From NCBI GenBank assembly GCA_002414505.1, contig DHZF01000044.1, positions 1-13,019 of the forward strand: DNA of 13,019 nucleotides, written 5' to 3'. A program made the position numbers and the translations under genes. The notes beneath the pieces were generated by a model. That model was not told where the DNA came from, did no database searches, and worked only from the letters and a program-made list of their open reading frames with translations. Shown piece by piece: positions 6,205 through 13,019 of this stretch. This stretch comes from Hyphomonas sp. UBA5111 (GTDB lineage: Bacteria > Pseudomonadota > Alphaproteobacteria > Caulobacterales > Hyphomonadaceae). How positions within the stretch are numbered: position 1 is the stretch's first letter; every line of letters begins with the position of its first letter.

Positions 6205-6927
6205 TCAGAATTTCCAGCGCGCTGTGCGTGGCAAATCGGCCACAAGGCTTTTTGCCGCGACCATGAACACCCGTTCCTGCCCCAGGGCGAAGGCCATTGC
6301 CCCTTCCGGGAAGATCGGCGCGAAGGCGTCGTCCAGCACGTTCAGCCCGCCGGTAAAGGCGCCCATGGCCGGCATGACCAGCCGCGCGCCATCACTGGCA
6401 AAGCAGCGACGCCGCACGGATCGGCCCCGTCCGATGATCTTGGCCGCCGGATGCAAATGCCCGGCTACCTCCCCTGCCTCGCCCGTCGGCTCATGCCGGA
6501 AAACCAGCGATCCGATGCGCAGCACCTTGCTGGCCCGCCCGCCCAGATGCGCCGGCGGGTCGGGGTCATGGTTGCCCTCCACCCAGATCCAGTCATGTGC
6601 GGCCGTCAGCGCCTGAATGCGCCGGGCATAGGGTTCCGGCAGGCGCAGCTCGGCCGCCCGATCATGGAAACTGTCGCCGAGCGAGATTACCGTCTTCGGT
6701 TGGAGGGTGGCGCACAGCCGCTCGACCAGCGATAGCGTCGCGCCCGTATCATAGGGCGGCAGCATCTGCCCCCGCGCCGCATAGGCACTGCCCTTCTCGA
6801 AATGGAGATCGGACACGACCAGCACCCGCTGCGCCGCCCACCACAACGCCCCCTCCGGCAGCGGCCTCAGCAGCTCCCCGGCAAGGTGCAGATGGGTTTC
6901 AACGGGTTTCGTGGCAGCGGCAGTCAT
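6205..6927 (-). CDS. pdeM: Ligase-associated DNA damage response phosphoesterase PdeM
   Basis: A 240-residue calcineurin-like metallophosphoesterase, the small nuclease-type member of the bacterial set Lhr helicase, ATP-dependent DNA ligase, Exo and Pde linked to DNA repair. Metal-ligand motifs appear in order: SDLHFEKG (Asp40, His42), GDSFHD (Asp85), GNHDP (Asn119, His120), RHEP (His144) and GHLHP (His157, His159). All expected two-metal ligands are therefore present. The ATG at 6927 is the only reasonable start, but no Shine-Dalgarno precedes it; an 8-codon ORF (6947-6924) overlaps it as ATGA and might couple translation. The Lhr-type helicase gene is on the same strand, but an opposed acyltransferase gene separates the two. 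A candidate small ORF follows downstream. Confidence 0.9.
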   Translation of the reverse strand: MTAAATKPVETHLHLAGELLRPLPEGALWWAAQRVLVVSDLHFEKGSAYAARGQMLPPYDTGATLSLVERLCATLQPKTVISLGDSFHDRAAELRLPEPYARRIQALTAAHDWIWVEGNHDPDPPAHLGGRASKVLRIGSLVFRHEPTGEAGEVAGHLHPAAKIIGRGRSVRRRCFASDGARLVMPAMGAFTGGLNVLDDAFAPIFPEGAMAFALGQERVFMVAAKSLVADLPRTARWKF

Positions 6928-7079
6928 CGGAGGAATCTGGCTTGCATTTGGGCAGCGGTCAATTCGCCATGGCAGGCTGGGCTGAACGAAACGTGCCTTG
7001 CTGCTTTACATGGCCTTAAGCTCATCATGCCTATGCGTGGTCGGTCGCATTGGCGCACAAGCAAACCGCACCGGGACAC
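6928..7079. other. Non-coding gap between pdeM and the acyltransferase gene
   Basis: These 152 bases lie between the divergent starts of pdeM and the acyltransferase gene and should hold the acyltransferase promoter. I see no clear promoter boxes, repeat or RNA gene in it. An alternative in-frame TTG at 7050 could extend the acyltransferase by ten residues into this gap. Confidence 0.4.
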
Positions 7080-8249
7080 ATGAACAGGAATTTGCCGCAT
7101 CACACGCCAGGTGAGGAGATCGCCGCGCGATCGGTTATGAATCGCGGGTTTTCCCTCTATCTCGATGCCGTCCGGCTCGGTGCTGCGCTGATAGTCGTTG
7201 CCTCTCATCTGGCCTATGCGCGCTACACGAACGGCCAATTCCAGTGGGTACGGGACCTGAATATCGGCAGTGATGCGGTCGTGATCTTTTTCGTCCTGTC
7301 CGGCTTTGTCATTGCCCACACAACCTACCGCAAGGACCGCCCGGCGCGGGACTATGCTACCGCCCGGCTGGCCCGCCTGTATTCGGTTGTACTGCCCGCC
7401 ATCATTCTGACCATCTGTCTCGATACCTTGGGTGCCAGACTGTTCCCGGACGTCTACGCAGTGCATTGGTATAATGGCGATCAGCGCATCTCGCAGATCA
7501 TCACGGCGCTCACCTTCATGTCCCAAGGATGGGGCGGTGACATTCGTCTCGGCACGAATGGCCCGTTCTGGTCCGTCGCCTATGAGGCCTGGTATTATGC
7601 TGCCTTTGGCGTCGCCGTATACTGCCGGGCCCGAACCCGCACCCTGCTGCTGGCTGTGATCGCCCTGATTGCCGGTCCGCGCATCCTGCTGTTAGCGCCA
7701 TGCTGGCTGATCGGCGTGGGATTGCAAAGACTCATGCGGTCATCGGCATACGACGCAATCGAACGACCGGTGGCCCTCGCCCTGTGCCTCCTGCCCGTCG
7801 CGCTTTACGGCACGGCCCAGACCGTCGGCCTGCCGCACATACTGACCGAACTCACCACCCAACTGCTCGGCGGAAAATCCCCGAATGCCTTGTTCGGCTT
7901 TTCAGACGAATTTATCTGGAATTTCCTGCTTGGTTGTTTGGTCGCCCTTCACTTTATGGGCGCTGCGCAGCTCTTGCAGTCAGCAGGCCAGAGAACGACA
8001 GGGCTGGAACCCGTGATCCGCTGGGGAGCGGGGGCAACCTTCTCGATTTATCTGTTCCACAATCCTCTTCTGTCCTTCCTTCATGCCCTGCCCATCTACA
8101 ACGCGGCCAATCCGGTGCATTGGGCTGCGCTGGCCGTCACAACTCTCGGCGCATGTCTGCTGTTAGCGGAAGTTTCAGAGCGCCGACTGCTGGCTTGGAA
8201 GGCGTTGATCTTGCGCCTTCTGTCGGGGTTCACCCGCCAGCCCGCCTAA
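7080..8249 (+). CDS. Acyltransferase-3 (OafA/YrhL-like) integral membrane protein
   Basis: A 389-residue multi-pass inner-membrane protein of the acyltransferase-3 family, which moves acetyl or other acyl groups onto cell-surface sugars such as LPS O-antigen, capsule or exopolysaccharide. Features seen: LDAVRLGAALIVVASHLAY with the conserved His43, FFVLSGFVIAH (70-80), the basic RLARLYSVVLP (96-106), WSVAYEAWYYAAF (164-176, replacing the usual WSLSVEEQFY-type motif), and the terminal FSIYLFHNPLL helix near 320-330. About ten hydrophobic segments are visible. The start is uncertain: ATG 7080 is used here, ATG 7137 would also keep the whole domain, and no ribosome site is convincing. It sits alone on the plus strand between pdeM and the Lhr-type gene and overlaps the latter's end by four bases, which hints at later insertion. 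The substrate cannot be told. Confidence 0.85.
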   Translation: MNRNLPHHTPGEEIAARSVMNRGFSLYLDAVRLGAALIVVASHLAYARYTNGQFQWVRDLNIGSDAVVIFFVLSGFVIAHTTYRKDRPARDYATARLARLYSVVLPAIILTICLDTLGARLFPDVYAVHWYNGDQRISQIITALTFMSQGWGGDIRLGTNGPFWSVAYEAWYYAAFGVAVYCRARTRTLLLAVIALIAGPRILLLAPCWLIGVGLQRLMRSSAYDAIERPVALALCLLPVALYGTAQTVGLPHILTELTTQLLGGKSPNALFGFSDEFIWNFLLGCLVALHFMGAAQLLQSAGQRTTGLEPVIRWGAGATFSIYLFHNPLLSFLHALPIYNAANPVHWAALAVTTLGACLLLAEVSERRLLAWKALILRLLSGFTRQPA

Positions 8250-10744
8250 CTCATTGCATCGCGGACCAGATCTGCTTCCGCCTCGCCGAGGATGGCGTCC
8301 TGCACGGACGCGCCCGAGACCGGCTCCTTGCCGATCTCCAGCATGACGGGCACGGCGAAGGGGCTGATCTTTTCCAGCGCCTGATGGTCGATCTTGCCAC
8401 GGATACGCACTAGCGCGTCCGACAGCCGGCGCACATCCAGCAGGCCCGTCGCAGCATCCTGCCGGGCGGCCTGCAGCAGGATATGGTCCGGCTCATGGCT
8501 GCGCAGCACGTCATAGATCAGGTCGGACGAGAAACTCACCTGCCGGGAATTCTTCTCCTTGCCCGGAAGGTTGCGATGGATCAGGCCGGAAATCTGGGCG
8601 CACTGGCCGAAGGTCCGCTTCATCAGCGCGCTCTCATCGAGCCAGCTTTCGAGATCGTCGCCCATCATGTCCGGATGGAACAGCGTGTCCATGTCCACTT
8701 CGGACATATCCTCCATCCCCCAGACCGCCAGCGCATATTCACTGGCGACAAAGCCGGTGGGCTTCGCGCCCATCCGCTCCAGCCGCCGCGTCAGCAGCAT
8801 GCCGAGCGTCTGGTGCGCCAGCCGCCCCTCGAAGGGATAGCAGACGAGGTAATGCCGGTCGCCGCGCGGAAAGGTTTCCACGAGCAAATGATCCGGTGGC
8901 GGAATTTCCGATTTCAGTTTCTGGATCTCGAACCATTCGCGCACAGGGTCTGGCAGGCCCTCCCATTGCGCCGGGTCATGAATCATCTTGCGGACGCGAT
9001 CGGCCAGGAACGTCGTCAGCGGGAACTTGCCGCCATTATAGGACGGGATCGCCGGCCGGTCGCCGACTGCGCGCACGACCAGCGCGTCCATGCCTTCCAC
9101 GCCGACAAGACGTAGCACTTCGCCTGCGAACAGGAATGTGTCGCCCGGCGTCAGGGTGGAGAGGAAATATTCTTCCATCTCGCCCAGCTTCAGCCCGGCC
9201 CGCACGCTACGCTTTTCGCCCGGCTTTTCCTTGCCGATGAATTGCGCGAGGCGCACGGCCAGCATGGGCGATTCCACAATTGCGCCGACATTCATCCGGT
9301 GCGCCTGTGCGTCGCGTGCCGTGCGCGCCACCCACACCCCGTCGGGCCTGCGCACGATGCGGTGGAACCGGTCATAGGTCTTTAGCGCATAGCCGCCACT
9401 CGCCACGAAATCGACGATGCGCTCATAGGTCTCCCAGTCGAGCCACGCATAGGGCGCGGCCCGGACAATATCCTCATAGAGCGCTTCCAGCCGGAACCCG
9501 TCGCCACACGCCCGGCCCATGACATGCTGGGCCAGCACGTCCAGCGAGCCCTCGCGCACCCCTTCCCCGTCAATCTCGCCAGCCTCGACCGCTGCCTCGG
9601 CCGCACGGCATTCAAGCACCTCGAACCGGTTCGTTGGCACAAGGACGGCCCGGCTGGCTTCATCCATCCGGTGATTGGCCCGGCCGATGCGCTGGATCAG
9701 GCGCGCGGCCCCTTTCGGCGCGCCCATCTGGATCACGAGGTCGACCTCGCCCCAGTCGATGCCGAGATCGAGTGTGGACGTACAGACCACCGCCTTCAGG
9801 GCGCCAGCCGCCATCGCCGCCTCGACCTTGGTGCGCTGTTCCCGCGCGAGCGAGCCATGATGCAACGCAATCGGCAGCCCGTCCTCATTGGCGTGCCACA
9901 GCTCCTGAAACATCAGCTCGGCCTGGCTGCGCGTATTGACGAAGACCAGCGTCATCGTCGCCTTCTTGATGGCCTCATACACTTCCGGCACGGCAAACCG
10001 CCCCGAATGTCCCGACCATGGAATCCGCTGTTTTGAGATCAGGATATCCACATCCGCCGAGACGCCGCCTTCAGCCGTCAGGATGCGCACATCATGCCCG
10101 CCGGGGCGCAAATCCAGCCAGTCCGCCAGAACTTCCGGCTCGCGCACCGTCGCCGACAGGCCGATGAACCGGCAGGCCGGGGCCCAGCTTGCCAGCGTTG
10201 CAAGGCCGAGCGCCAGCAGGTCGCCGCGCTTTGAGGCCGCCATGGCATGGATTTCATCCACGATCACGCATTTGAGGTCGGCAAAGAATTCTTTCGCATG
10301 GTCGGAGGCAAGAAACAGCGCGAGCTGTTCCGGCGTGGTCAGCAATATATCCGGCGGCGTCCGTCTCTGGCGCTGACGCACATGGGAGGGCGTATCCCCC
10401 GTCCGGCTCTCGATTTTGATGCCCAGCCCCATCTCTTCGACCGGGCCCATGAGGTTGCGCTGCACGTCGGCCGCCAGCGCCTTCAGCGGCGATATGTAGA
10501 GCGTGTGCAGGGCGGGCCGGTCGGAATTCGCCGCCCGCTTGCGCTCGCGCAGTTCAATCAGGCTGCCGAGGAAGCCTGCCAGCGTCTTGCCTCCGCCCGT
10601 CGGCGCGATCAGCAAGGCGCTCTCACCCTTCAGCGACTCTTCGGCCAGCGCCAGCTGGTGCGGACGTGCCTGCCAGCCACGTGCCGTGAACCAGGCCTCG
10701 AACGGGTCCGGCAGGACAAAGGGGGAAAGCGCGCTGTCAGCCAT
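8246..10744 (-). CDS. Ligase-associated DNA damage response DEXH-box helicase (Lhr-Core type)
   Basis: An 832-residue superfamily 2 DNA helicase of the Lhr family, in the ligase-associated subgroup that acts in DNA repair with a DNA ligase, an exonuclease and PdeM. RecA domain 1 has Walker A APTGGGKT (47-54), the DEIH box (163-166) and GLSATV (195-200). RecA domain 2 has VFVNTRSQAE (267-276), LHHGSLAREQR, TSTLDLGIDWGEV (322-333) and RIGRANHR (352-359). The remaining 470 residues fit the winged-helix and beta-barrel Lhr-core C-terminus. The size is that of the core type, without the long tail of full-length Lhr. The ATG at 10744 has no Shine-Dalgarno (TTTAATTCCTCTC precedes it), so initiation may be leaderless. 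Divergent from a secreted protein gene, convergent with the acyltransferase gene. Confidence 0.93.
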   Translation of the reverse strand: MADSALSPFVLPDPFEAWFTARGWQARPHQLALAEESLKGESALLIAPTGGGKTLAGFLGSLIELRERKRAANSDRPALHTLYISPLKALAADVQRNLMGPVEEMGLGIKIESRTGDTPSHVRQRQRRTPPDILLTTPEQLALFLASDHAKEFFADLKCVIVDEIHAMAASKRGDLLALGLATLASWAPACRFIGLSATVREPEVLADWLDLRPGGHDVRILTAEGGVSADVDILISKQRIPWSGHSGRFAVPEVYEAIKKATMTLVFVNTRSQAELMFQELWHANEDGLPIALHHGSLAREQRTKVEAAMAAGALKAVVCTSTLDLGIDWGEVDLVIQMGAPKGAARLIQRIGRANHRMDEASRAVLVPTNRFEVLECRAAEAAVEAGEIDGEGVREGSLDVLAQHVMGRACGDGFRLEALYEDIVRAAPYAWLDWETYERIVDFVASGGYALKTYDRFHRIVRRPDGVWVARTARDAQAHRMNVGAIVESPMLAVRLAQFIGKEKPGEKRSVRAGLKLGEMEEYFLSTLTPGDTFLFAGEVLRLVGVEGMDALVVRAVGDRPAIPSYNGGKFPLTTFLADRVRKMIHDPAQWEGLPDPVREWFEIQKLKSEIPPPDHLLVETFPRGDRHYLVCYPFEGRLAHQTLGMLLTRRLERMGAKPTGFVASEYALAVWGMEDMSEVDMDTLFHPDMMGDDLESWLDESALMKRTFGQCAQISGLIHRNLPGKEKNSRQVSFSSDLIYDVLRSHEPDHILLQAARQDAATGLLDVRRLSDALVRIRGKIDHQALEKISPFAVPVMLEIGKEPVSGASVQDAILGEAEADLVRDAMS

Positions 10745-10771
10745 GAGAGGAATTAAAGTATCGCAAGAGTG

Positions 10772-10781
10772 GGAGATCTCC
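10772..10781. promoter_or_regulatory. 10-bp perfect palindrome in divergent promoter region
   Basis: GGAGATCTCC lies in the 109-bp gap between the divergent lhr-type gene and the secreted-protein gene (10745-10853), 27 bases upstream of the lhr start. It could be an operator half or a chance BglII-type palindrome. I do not recognise its binding protein, and I see no LexA-type GTTC-N7-GTTC box in the same gap. Confidence 0.25.
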
Positions 10782-10853
10782 TTTGTCTTTCACTATGCGT
10801 TCAGGTGAGCTGTGCCCAAACTTCTTTTTCAGACACTGCAACAGAGCCCCGTC

Positions 10854-11549
10854 ATGATCCGTTCCCTCGCCAGCGCCGCCAGCCTGCTTGCCTTCGCTGC
10901 CTTGGCTTTTGCACAGACCCCTCTGGAACAGGCCCTTGCCGCCTCAGCCGATGGCCCGCTCTACAAATTTGATCTCGCACTCTCCACCGGAGAGGTCGAG
11001 GCCCTGATGAAGGTCGACCCCAGCCTGCCCGAAGGCGAACGCCTCAGCGTCCTCTCCCCTGCCCCGGATAGCTGGAGCGAGGATTTCGCCAAGCGCGTCA
11101 AAAACATGAAGGCCAACACGGATGGGGATATCTGGTGCCAGGAGTTTGCCGAAAACATTCCCGCCAATGCGGCCTTGATCGACGAGACCGACACAACCGC
11201 GACCTACACCTTCGAGCCTCAGCCCGGCGCCGAACCGGATGACATGGACAAGGTCTACAAGCACCTCACCGGAACAGTCATTGTGGACAAGCAGTCACCC
11301 GCCATCCTGAATTACGAGTTGGTCGCGAAAAAAGCGTTCAAGCCGATGCCCGTGGCCAAGATCAAGCAATTCGAAATGAAGATCGCCTGCGACCGCGCGC
11401 CCGACGGCCGCACCCATGTCGCCAGCCTCGATCTCAATCTCAGTGGCTCGGCCATGATGCAGAGCTTCAGCCAGTCAGACCGTCAGCGGATCTCAAACCT
11501 TCAGGCCATTCCACAATCCGGCCCGGAATCCGGAACCGGCACCAAATAG
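10854..11549 (+). CDS. Secreted hypothetical protein
   Basis: A 231-residue protein with a classical signal peptide (MIRSLASAASLLAFAALAFA, cleavage after Ala20 before QTP), so it is periplasmic or exported. I do not recognise the family. The mature part is mixed alpha/beta in look, with alternating strands such as TATYTFEPQPG, GTVIVDK and AILNYELVAKKAF, and two cysteines (Cys95, Cys179) that could pair. The last 25 residues are polar (QSGPESGTGTK at the end). Start choice: a GTG at 10812 would add 14 residues ahead of the signal peptide, so the ATG at 10854 is preferred; its ribosome site is weak. Divergent from lhr; its stop is three bases from the convergent serine hydrolase stop. Confidence 0.75.
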   Translation: MIRSLASAASLLAFAALAFAQTPLEQALAASADGPLYKFDLALSTGEVEALMKVDPSLPEGERLSVLSPAPDSWSEDFAKRVKNMKANTDGDIWCQEFAENIPANAALIDETDTTATYTFEPQPGAEPDDMDKVYKHLTGTVIVDKQSPAILNYELVAKKAFKPMPVAKIKQFEMKIACDRAPDGRTHVASLDLNLSGSAMMQSFSQSDRQRISNLQAIPQSGPESGTGTK

Positions 11550-11552
11550 GGC

Positions 11553-13019
11553 CTATTCCTCGCGGCCATACTTGGCGAGGATTTCCGCCCGGATCGCATC
11601 CTTGGCCCGGTCACTGCGCGCGCGGCGGGCCTCGATCGTCGCTTCGATCTCAGCCTCGATCTGCGCCCGCTCGGCCGCCTCTCCTGCGCGCACATCATCA
11701 GCGGCCTGCAGGGCCATCAACGCGTCCCGCGTGAAGCTGGCAATGTCGAACCGCGCGCCGCCGATCACGTCAAAGCCGCGCCGCACGATGACCGCGTTCA
11801 TGCTCGGCACGATCACGACATATTGGCCGCGATTGCCGGCCATGTAATAGGTGCCCGCCGGAATGCCTTCGGCATGGTTCATCAACCAGAATTGCGCGCC
11901 ATAGCCGGGGCCGCTCGTCGGTTGCGCCGGGCCGGGGGTCGCCACGAACTGCGCCCAGCCTTCCGGCAGCAGCCGCTCATTACCCCACACGCCGTCCTGC
12001 AGGTAGAGCTGGCCGACCCGCGCAAGGTCCCGCGCAGTAGACCAGACCTGGCTGGACGAGACGAAGTCACCATTCCAGTCCACTTCCAGCGTCGTGTGAA
12101 CCGCGCCAATCTTGTGCAGCAGTTTTTCATACGGGAAGCGATGATAGGAATCATCCGCCCCCAGAGATTCCCGGAATGAGCGCATCGCGATCAGCGTGTC
12201 ATTGTTGGAATATTTGAACCGCGTCCCCGGCTTGGCTTCCATCACCTTGGAGGCGGCCTGATCGACCACGCGTCCGCCGCCGAAATAGATCCGGTCCGTG
12301 CGCGAGCCCTCTTCGCCGCTGTCGAGACCGCTCGCCATCTGCATCAGGTCGCGCAGCGTGATTTCGCGGCGCGGGTCGGCGCCATTGTTCCAGTCGGCGA
12401 TCACGGCCGGGTAATCGAGATCGATATGCCCGTTCCGCCGGGCTGCGCCGAGGATTGTCGCAGAGATCGATTTCGCCACTGACCAGGTCCGCTGCGGCGT
12501 CTCATGATCGATGCCGCGGGCATAGCGCTCGGCCACGACCTGTCCGTCTTTCACCACGACCACGGCGCTGGTGCGCGTGCCATTGCCATAGGTGCGCTCA
12601 TCAAACGCGAACGAGACCGGCGCTTCCAGACGTTCGGCTTCTTCGATGCGCAGCTGGACCTTCACATTTGAGCCGATGGCGCTGCCCCGGTCTTCGCCAC
12701 TGAAGTCCGGCCAGGCGGCAAAGCGCGGCAGGAAGTTCAGCGCGCCCTCTTCCGCGCCAATTGGCAACTGCGTACAGCCAAAGCCGGGGCGCCACGCCGC
12801 CATGCGCGGCGGCATCGCATTGGAATAGGTCACCGACACCAGCTTGCGCGCCGGGTCGATCATCGCATCGGGCAATTTGTCAAAGCTGCGCTGGTAATCC
12901 GGATAGATGCCTGACAGTTCGTTCTGGCGAATCTCTTCCAGCGTCTGCCCCGCATTGAAGGTGGACGAGCAGATGAACCCGGCCTTGTAGCCGGCCGCCA
13001 GCGCATCATCCAGCGCCTG
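11553..13019 (-). CDS. Serine hydrolase, beta-lactamase class C / NylB-like family (5' end beyond window)
   Basis: At least 488 residues; the frame is open to the right edge, so the N-terminus, probably with a signal peptide, is missing. The visible start GYKAGFICSSTFNAGQ suits the beginning of a mature enzyme of this group. Catalytic motifs are WSVAKS (Ser nucleophile and Lys, codons at 12482-12471), KYSNND (the Y-x-N motif) and, in place of KTG, GNRGQYVVIVP. The family is class C beta-lactamase-like esterases and amidases, including 6-aminohexanoate-dimer hydrolases; the substrate cannot be named and true beta-lactamase activity is not implied. The last 50 or so residues are an Ala/Glu/Arg-rich charged segment that reads as a coiled coil and is not part of the hydrolase fold. 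A TTG at 12875 would be a false internal start, as the family sequence continues upstream of it. Confidence 0.88.
   Translation of the reverse strand, partial: QALDDALAAGYKAGFICSSTFNAGQTLEEIRQNELSGIYPDYQRSFDKLPDAMIDPARKLVSVTYSNAMPPRMAAWRPGFGCTQLPIGAEEGALNFLPRFAAWPDFSGEDRGSAIGSNVKVQLRIEEAERLEAPVSFAFDERTYGNGTRTSAVVVVKDGQVVAERYARGIDHETPQRTWSVAKSISATILGAARRNGHIDLDYPAVIADWNNGADPRREITLRDLMQMASGLDSGEEGSRTDRIYFGGGRVVDQAASKVMEAKPGTRFKYSNNDTLIAMRSFRESLGADDSYHRFPYEKLLHKIGAVHTTLEVDWNGDFVSSSQVWSTARDLARVGQLYLQDGVWGNERLLPEGWAQFVATPGPAQPTSGPGYGAQFWLMNHAEGIPAGTYYMAGNRGQYVVIVPSMNAVIVRRGFDVIGGARFDIASFTRDALMALQAADDVRAGEAAERAQIEAEIEATIEARRARSDRAKDAIRAEILAKYGREE

Noticed and set aside
6924..7526. 200-codon minus-strand frame that overlaps the pdeM start as ATGA, like a coupled upstream gene
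   Set aside because: Most of it is antisense to the recognised acyltransferase and shows no protein character; the overlap is probably chance, though the last eight codons could be a mini-ORF.
10745..10853. LexA box (GTTC-N7-GTTC) upstream of the repair helicase
   Set aside because: Only a single GTTC (in GCGTTCAGG) followed seven bases later by CTGT is present; the second half does not match.
12761..12958. TTG at 12875 as the start of the serine hydrolase
   Set aside because: The frame continues upstream to the window edge with family-like sequence, so the gene is simply cut by the window.
1..13019. CRISPR array, insertion sequence, prophage, tRNA or rRNA
   Set aside because: No direct-repeat array, transposase, terminal inverted repeats, phage genes or structural RNA sequence was recognised.

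Overview
The window is GC-rich, almost fully coding, and chromosomal in character. It looks like an alphaproteobacterium. The paired ligase-associated repair proteins (an Lhr-type helicase and a PdeM phosphoesterase), the RGG-tailed RhlE helicase and the overall protein style would fit a Hyphomonadaceae-like marine lineage. That placement is inference from protein character; no rRNA or other taxonomic marker is present.

Region 1 (1-3017). The 3' part of RNase HI (rnhA) converges on selU/mnmH (tRNA 2-selenouridine synthase). selU is divergent from selD (selenophosphate synthetase). SelD makes selenophosphate from selenide and ATP, and SelU uses it to convert 2-thiouridine at the tRNA wobble position to 2-selenouridine. 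No selA, selB or selC is visible, and SelD itself carries Cys rather than Sec, so the visible selenium trait is tRNA modification. A thioredoxin-fold lipoprotein follows selD on the same strand.

Region 2 (3021-5985, minus strand). Read in transcription order this is an RhlE-type DEAD-box RNA helicase, an NADH:quinone reductase / nitronate monooxygenase-family flavoprotein, and a small cysteine-containing lipoprotein. A 19-bp imperfect hairpin between the helicase and the flavoprotein overlaps the flavoprotein's Shine-Dalgarno sequence. A likely intrinsic terminator for this strand lies inside the convergent thioredoxin gene. The helicase appears to start at TTG just downstream of a second strong hairpin, and a candidate 41-residue secreted peptide ORF sits further upstream.

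Region 3 (6205-10744). PdeM and the Lhr-type helicase are both on the minus strand, but a plus-strand acyltransferase-3 membrane protein lies between them. Their usual DNA ligase and exonuclease partners are not in view.

Region 4 (10854-13019). A secreted hypothetical protein, divergent from lhr, converges on a serine hydrolase of the beta-lactamase/NylB-like family that runs off the right edge. Four convergent gene pairs in the window end within 3-4 bp of each other. I recognise no mobile element, CRISPR array, tRNA or rRNA. The window looks like a compact core-type region whose most interesting signals are non-coding hairpins and gene-order oddities rather than a clear new multi-gene system.
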